Part shown: positions 60,127 to 64,000 of the stretch, one piece after another | Numbering within the stretch: the first letter of the stretch is position 1 | Layout of the letters: each line of letters starts with the position of its first letter | Source: JAOSJL01 sp963704035 | Lineage (GTDB): Bacteria; Actinomycetota; Acidimicrobiia; IMCC26256; JAOSJL01 | Assembly (NCBI GenBank): GCA_963704035.1 | Contig: CAVPGR010000004.1 | Location: forward strand, 1,364,001 to 1,428,000 | DNA: 64,000 bases | Direction: 5' to 3' | Made by a program: the position numbers and the translations under genes | Notes under the pieces: generated by a model | What the model was told of the DNA's origin: nothing | What the model saw: only the letters and a program-made list of their open reading frames with translations | The model's database searches: none

Positions 60127-61371
60127 TCAGATCCGTCCGCTGGTGCGCCGGCGTGCCCGGGTGAGGGCGTTGGCCGTGAGGACCAGCCAGCCGGCGAGGA
60201 TCAGCGCCAGACCGACCGCCACGACACCGGGTGTTTCCGTTCCGGTGCGGGGCAGTGTGCTCGCCCCCGCAACCTCGGTGCCCGAGTCGGTCGGGATGTT
60301 CGTGTCCTGGATCCCGCCGACGTCGGTGTCGCCAGGAGGTTCCGGATCGACACAGAGGGTCTCCCAATCGAGGTTGCCCAGGTCGAGCCCTCCCGCCGAT
60401 GCATCGAGCTCTTCCGCCGACGCACCGAGCGTGTTGGTGACGGCAGTGCCCGAGTCGCGACCCGCCGCGGCGATCTCGGGGGTTTCGACGACGATTCCGT
60501 CGAGCATGCCCAGAACAGAAAGGTTCGGATCGGTGAGGTTCGTGGTGCCGAATCCGCCGCCGAGTGTCTGGGGGACGTCGGCAGCGCTGCCCCGGAAGGT
60601 GTCGACCTGGAAGGGGCAGATGAAGTCGAGGATTCCGCTGATCTGCTCCGGGGTCAACGAGCCGATGATGCCGTCGATGATGCCGGACAGGCCGTCGGCG
60701 GCCGCGCTGAGCGGACCCGCAGCGTCGCCGAGCGCAGCACCTGACTCACCCCCCAAGATGAGGTCTTGGGCGGCGGCCAGCGCCTCAGGATCTGCCGTGG
60801 GACCGGGAAGGCCGACCTGCATCCGGTAGGTCCCGCTCCCGGTCACGGTCACGGCGTCGGTGTCCTCTTCCCATTGCGGCAGGGTTCCCCACTGGTCGAG
60901 GTACAGGCCCCACGACACGGTGACGATCTCGACTCCCTGGGCGAAGACACACGGCGTGCCGTCCGACGCATTCGGAACGGTGATGTCGGCGAAGGCCAGA
61001 CCGGAGGGGATGTCGTAGCTGAGGAGGCCGCGGGGATAGGGCGCATAGCGTGCGGCGGCCTCGATGGCCGTGCACTCGACCTCGTGTCCGAGTCCCTCGA
61101 GGCCCTGCTGGGCTCCCTGCACGTCGCCGGAGGCGAGTTGGCCCACGGCCTGCCCGAGATCATTCTGGACGTTGCTCTCGATTCCGTCGACGACCCCGGC
61201 GACCTGCCGGAGGGTGTCGCGGATCTCCTGTTCGACGCGCTGCTTGGTCTCGCCGGGAGTCTCCGACTCGGCACCCGCGGGAACGGCCGCAATACCGACC
61301 AGGAGCGCAACCGCGGCGACGAGCGTCGTTGCTCGGCGAACCATCCGTCCAGGTCCCCGTCGTGGCTTCAT
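60127..61371 (-). CDS. secreted protein with LPXTG-like C-terminal sorting signal
   Basis: The 414-residue product has a signal peptide (VRRATTLVAAVALLVGIAAV, cleavage near 34), an alpha-helical region with QRVEQEIRDTLRQVAGVVDG, a strand-rich middle (VECTAIEAAARYAPYPRGLL, AVTVTGSGTYRMQVGLPGP), and a Gly/Ala/Ser-rich part (GGESGAALGDAAGPLSAAA). The ending is LPRTGTETPG, a hydrophobic helix (VAVGLALILAGWLVLTANAL) and RARRRTSGRI. This is the class recognised by sortase, although no sortase gene is in the window. The function is unknown; the ending is shared with the broken gene next to it. Confidence 0.85.
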   Translation of the reverse strand: MKPRRGPGRMVRRATTLVAAVALLVGIAAVPAGAESETPGETKQRVEQEIRDTLRQVAGVVDGIESNVQNDLGQAVGQLASGDVQGAQQGLEGLGHEVECTAIEAAARYAPYPRGLLSYDIPSGLAFADITVPNASDGTPCVFAQGVEIVTVSWGLYLDQWGTLPQWEEDTDAVTVTGSGTYRMQVGLPGPTADPEALAAAQDLILGGESGAALGDAAGPLSAAADGLSGIIDGIIGSLTPEQISGILDFICPFQVDTFRGSAADVPQTLGGGFGTTNLTDPNLSVLGMLDGIVVETPEIAAAGRDSGTAVTNTLGASAEELDASAGGLDLGNLDWETLCVDPEPPGDTDVGGIQDTNIPTDSGTEVAGASTLPRTGTETPGVVAVGLALILAGWLVLTANALTRARRRTSGRI

Positions 61372-61452
61372 CGTCCTGCGTCCTCCCGGCGCTCGTGGAG
61401 CGCCCCGATCCCGGAAGCTCGTGAAATCCCTCCGGGTATTCGTAGACCACTC

Positions 61453-61500
61453 TACGTGTCTGGGTCAATTCGGGCAATAGGCAAATGACCCAGATACGTG
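61453..61500. promoter_or_regulatory. inverted repeat in a divergent intergenic region
   Basis: TACGTGTCTGGGTCA and TGACCCAGATACGTG are complementary at 13 of 15 positions and are separated by 18 bases. They lie in the 214-base gap between the divergent genes starting at 61371 (minus) and 61585 (plus). The arrangement suits a dimeric regulator binding site, or a cruciform. I see no regulator gene nearby. Confidence 0.5.
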
Positions 61501-61569
61501 TCGAGATCAAAAAAGCGCAGATTTCGGCGACGGACCGCGGATCTCGGGCAGGTGACCGAGCGGCGGCGG

Positions 61570-61575
61570 TACGCT
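61570..61575 (+). promoter_or_regulatory. -10 element for the lipocalin-like gene
   Basis: TACGCT followed by nine bases and GTG 61585. The leader would be about three bases; an ATG at 61583 lies even closer but opens a frame that stops after about 19 codons. Confidence 0.4.
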
Positions 61576-61584
61576 CCGGCGCAT

Positions 61585-62560
61585 GTGGCGTCGCCGGGGT
61601 CCACGACTCTTGTTACCGATGGTTCGGGGCATCGGGTGGTAGCCGCCGACCGGGCCCGTGAGGGTCGACACGAGCCCACGGCCGACCCCCTGTGGGTGGA
61701 GTCCTGGCATGTCGACTTCTCCCGGGACGACGGCGTCGGCGGTTTCGTCCAGCTCGGACGTCGGCCGTGCCGGTCCACCGCCTATTTCTGGGGGTGGCTC
61801 GTGGGACCCGGGATCGGCCACGTGGTGGTCCGCGACGACGAGACACCCCCGCCGGGCGAGTTCCGCGCTCGAGATCCGTGCCGGCGGCCTCTGGGCCGAG
61901 CTGACCTGCGAGACGCCGTTCGAGCACTGGGGGGTCGGGCTCGAGGCGTTCGGCGTCCGACTCGACGAGCCCGGCGACGTGTTCCGTGGCGAGCGCGGGG
62001 AACGGGTGGCGGTGGGTCTCGACCTCGACTGGGAGGCCGACGGCGACGTCTTCTCCTATCCCGAACCCGGTGACGGATCGGCAGGCCACGACCAGCAACC
62101 CGGCACGGTGCAGGGCGAGATCCTGCTCGACGACGAGAGGATCGCCTTCTCGGGTCGCGGCGAGAGGGATCACTCCTTCGGACCCCGCGACTGGTGGTCG
62201 ACGCCGTGGCACTGGGCGGCGTGGCAGACGCCGGACGGGCATGCCACCAGCGTTCTCAGCTACGGAGGAGATTCCTTCGTGACGGGTTACCTCAGCGATC
62301 CCCGCGACGAGACGCATGTCGTGGAGGCGCTGCGCGTCGAGTCGCATACCGACGCCGAGGGATACCCGACCGCTGCCCGCTACGTCGTCAACCACGACAC
62401 GGAAATCGACGTCGAGGTGCTCTCGCTGACGGCCACGCCCGTGGTGGCCGACGACGGTCGCACTTCTCGCTATCTCCGAGCGTTGTGTCGGTTCCTCGGA
62501 GGTGGAACCGGTGGAACCGGCGGAACCGGATGGGCGGAGTGGCTGGTACCGCCCCGCTGA
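61585..62560 (+). CDS. lipocalin-like protein (CrtC/DUF7064-type), frame broken near 61862
   Basis: Two frames join into about 325 residues. The first has LWVESWHVDFSRDDGVGGFV and STAYFWGWLVGPGIGHVVVR. After about 61862 the second frame continues ALEIRAGGLWAELTCETPFE. Its hallmark is GRGERDHSFGPRDWWSTPWH, typical of the hydroxyneurosporene-synthase/lipocalin-like group that acts on hydrophobic molecules. The C terminus has a Gly-Gly-Thr repeat from tandem ggaaccggt units. The exact role is unknown. The start GTG 61585 is inferred from the promoter; GTG 61552 is an alternative. Confidence 0.75.
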
Positions 62561-62606
62561 TTCCCGGCTGATGCCGGCCGACGAACCGGTGCTGATCGGT
62601 GGCAGG

Positions 62607-63089
62607 ATGAACGCCATGGACACGATGCGAGGAATCGAAGAGCTGACAGGGGGTGCGCTCGACGCGCGCCGCGCGACACTGATAGCCGCCCGCGGGCGCC
62701 TCGGTTGGGGGATCGCCGCCGCTCTGTTCCCCGGCGTCGCATCGCGGGCCTTTTTCGGCGGCGGCCCGGTCGGCGCGCGCACCAAGGGCGTGACCCGCCT
62801 CGTGGGGATCCGCGACTTCGTCGTCGGCGCCGCCACCGTCATGGCGCTGAAGGACGACAGCCGCCCCGAGAACTGGTTGAGCATGGGTGCTCTCATCGAC
62901 CTCGGCGACAGCGTGGTGATGGTCGCGAGCCCGGGAGTGTCGAAGCGGAGTCGCCTCTTCGGGGCGACCGTCGCGTTCTCGTCGGCCGTGTTGCATCTTC
63001 GCCTCGCACGCGAACTCGCGGACACGTCGCTCGACGCCGAGCGCGTAGCGCTGGAGGAACTCGCCACAGGCGCCGATGACGTGGCGTGA
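62607..63089 (+). CDS. small membrane protein of unknown function
   Basis: The 160-residue product has three likely membrane segments: LGWGIAAALFPGVASRAFFG, RLVGIRDFVVGAATVMALKD and LSMGALIDLGDSVVMVASPG, then a moderately hydrophobic helix (LFGATVAFSSAVLHLRLARE). Its pattern resembles DUF4267-like proteins, but I am not sure. ATG 62616 is an alternative start. It overlaps the next gene by 14 bases. Confidence 0.78.
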   Translation: MNAMDTMRGIEELTGGALDARRATLIAARGRLGWGIAAALFPGVASRAFFGGGPVGARTKGVTRLVGIRDFVVGAATVMALKDDSRPENWLSMGALIDLGDSVVMVASPGVSKRSRLFGATVAFSSAVLHLRLARELADTSLDAERVALEELATGADDVA

Positions 63090-64000
63090 ACCAGCCCGTG
63101 ACCTTCCGGTCATCGGAAGTCCCGACGTGTTGGTCGTGGGCGCCGGATCAGCGGGAGTAGCGGCGGCGATCGCCGCCGCCCGGCGAGGTGCCGACACCTG
63201 GCTCGTCGAGCGACTGAGTTATGTCGGTGGCCTGGCGACCGGCGGACTCATCAATCTCCTCCTCACCCTCGATGACGGGCACGGAAATCAGGTTGTCCGT
63301 GGACTGTGCCAGGAGCTGGTCGACATCCTCGACACGCGTGGCGCCGCGAGGTATCCACCGCGGCGCGAGTGGGGAAGTACCGACGTCGAGCCGGTCGAGC
63401 GGTGGCGTCGGTGGGGTCTCATCTGGGGTGCACCCCCCGATGTCGTTCGCTACTCGGTCGCCTTCGCCCCCGAGGATTTCATCGATGTCGCCTACGAGCA
63501 CCTGAGTGCCGCGGGTGTTCGCTTGCGCCTCCACTCCTGGTGTGTGGCGGTGCATGCTCCCGAGGGCTGCGTCGAGGCCGTGGTCCTCGAGTCGAAGGCC
63601 GGCCGACAGGTCGTGCGGCCCCGGGTCGTCATCGACACGACCGGCGACGGCGATGTGCTCGCCGGCGCCGGAGCGAAGCACGAGTCGGTGAAGGTTCATC
63701 CCTACCTCTGGTTCCGTCTCGGTGGTGCCCACGATCTCGCCGACGACCGGGGATGGTCCGACGGGATCTTCTTTCGGACCACCGCCCCGGGCCGAGTTCT
63801 GGTCCCCTGGGGCGGGCCTGGCGCGATCGACGACAAGATCGATCCCCTCGATCCCGACGATCTCACGCGCGCCGAGCTCGAGTGTCGGCGCGACGCGATG
63901 CGCGAAGCCGAACGCCTGCGCGCCGAGGTGCCCGAGCTCGCCGACACCTGGCTCGACGACGTTGCCAAACAGCTGGGCATCACCGAGAGCCGACGGCTCG
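63076..64000 (+). CDS. FAD-dependent oxidoreductase, truncated by the window end
   Basis: From ATG 63076 the frame stays open to the window end (308 codons). It begins MTWREPARDLPVIGSPDVLV, and the FAD-binding Rossmann motif VVGAGSAGVAAAIAAARRGA follows, with WLVERLSYVGGLATGGLINL and the second dinucleotide motif VVIDTTGDGDVLAGAGAKHE. This is the FAD_oxidored (pfam12831) pattern, in which the GGLATGG segment follows the ribose-binding glutamate. The substrate cannot be told from this fragment. The start overlaps the membrane protein gene. Confidence 0.88.
   Translation, partial: MTWREPARDLPVIGSPDVLVVGAGSAGVAAAIAAARRGADTWLVERLSYVGGLATGGLINLLLTLDDGHGNQVVRGLCQELVDILDTRGAARYPPRREWGSTDVEPVERWRRWGLIWGAPPDVVRYSVAFAPEDFIDVAYEHLSAAGVRLRLHSWCVAVHAPEGCVEAVVLESKAGRQVVRPRVVIDTTGDGDVLAGAGAKHESVKVHPYLWFRLGGAHDLADDRGWSDGIFFRTTAPGRVLVPWGGPGAIDDKIDPLDPDDLTRAELECRRDAMREAERLRAEVPELADTWLDDVAKQLGITESRRL

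Noticed and set aside
1..64000. Mobile elements, prophage, toxin-antitoxin or defence genes, tRNA and rRNA genes
   Set aside because: I saw no transposase, integrase, restriction enzyme or toxin signature, and no tRNA-like T-loop and acceptor pairing; a covariance-model search could still find a small RNA.

Overview
The window is high-GC DNA from what looks like an actinobacterium; I infer the class Acidimicrobiia or a relative. Reasons: the uninterrupted S10-spc-alpha order running from rplC to rplQ and truA, zinc-type S14, S4 and L36, a short-LID adenylate kinase, guaB3 next to guaA, the alr-UDG-tsaE-tsaB-rimI-tsaD-groES order, LPXTG-like surface proteins, and many TANNNT promoters placed for leaderless mRNAs. 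The class assignment is inference; no 16S rRNA is present.

Layout. 1-9044: ribosomal protein operon (rplC end, rplD/rplW, rplB, rpsS, rplV, rpsC, rplP, rpmC, rpsQ, rplN, rplX, rplE, rpsN, rpsH, rplF, rplR, rpsE, rpmD, rplO). 9081-15878: secY, adk, map, infA, rpmJ, rpsM, rpsK, rpsD, rpoA, rplQ, truA. 15900-21100: accessory block with four lipoproteins (three are tandem paralogues), a ferritin-like/VIT1 fusion and an alkaline-phosphatase-fold enzyme with unusual motif order. 21286-32717: rplM-rpsI, glmM-glmS (UDP-GlcNAc precursor synthesis), acpS, nnr, a CBS protein, alr, family-4 uracil-DNA glycosylase, the t6A genes tsaE/tsaB/tsaD with rimI, and a CIRCE-controlled groES without groEL beside it. 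32726-39472: acyl-CoA synthetase, sulfatase, Nudix, guaB3, guaA. 39572-43204: a frame-broken beta-helix LPXTG protein, dtd and a small unknown gene. 43281-48825: UvrD/PcrA helicase, a one-TM protein, a B12-binding mutase subunit and sucCD. 48872-52133: a group of small membrane proteins on the minus strand. 52284-58747: purN-purH-folD, a zinc ribbon protein, icd, a J-domain protein and mdh. 58801-64000: two LPXTG-like secreted proteins on the minus strand, a lipocalin-like protein, a small membrane protein and a truncated FAD oxidoreductase.

The metabolic genes fit together: sucCD, icd and mdh are TCA-cycle enzymes, the B12-binding subunit points to methylmalonyl-CoA feeding succinyl-CoA, and purNH/folD/guaB3/guaA cover purine synthesis and one-carbon supply.

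Reading frames are broken by single-base indels in several otherwise essential genes (rplD/rplW, rpsS, sucC, purN) and in some accessory ones. The beta-helix gene carries many. The simplest reading is consensus error in a draft or metagenomic assembly, with real decay possible for the surface proteins. Tandem minirepeats recur at gene 3' ends. I saw no CRISPR array, prophage, transposase, tRNA or rRNA. I found no convincing unknown multi-gene system; the most unusual items are the 3'-end repeat expansions, the tandem lipoprotein triplet, the permuted phosphatase, the split membrane protein cluster and the mini-ORF in front of mdh.
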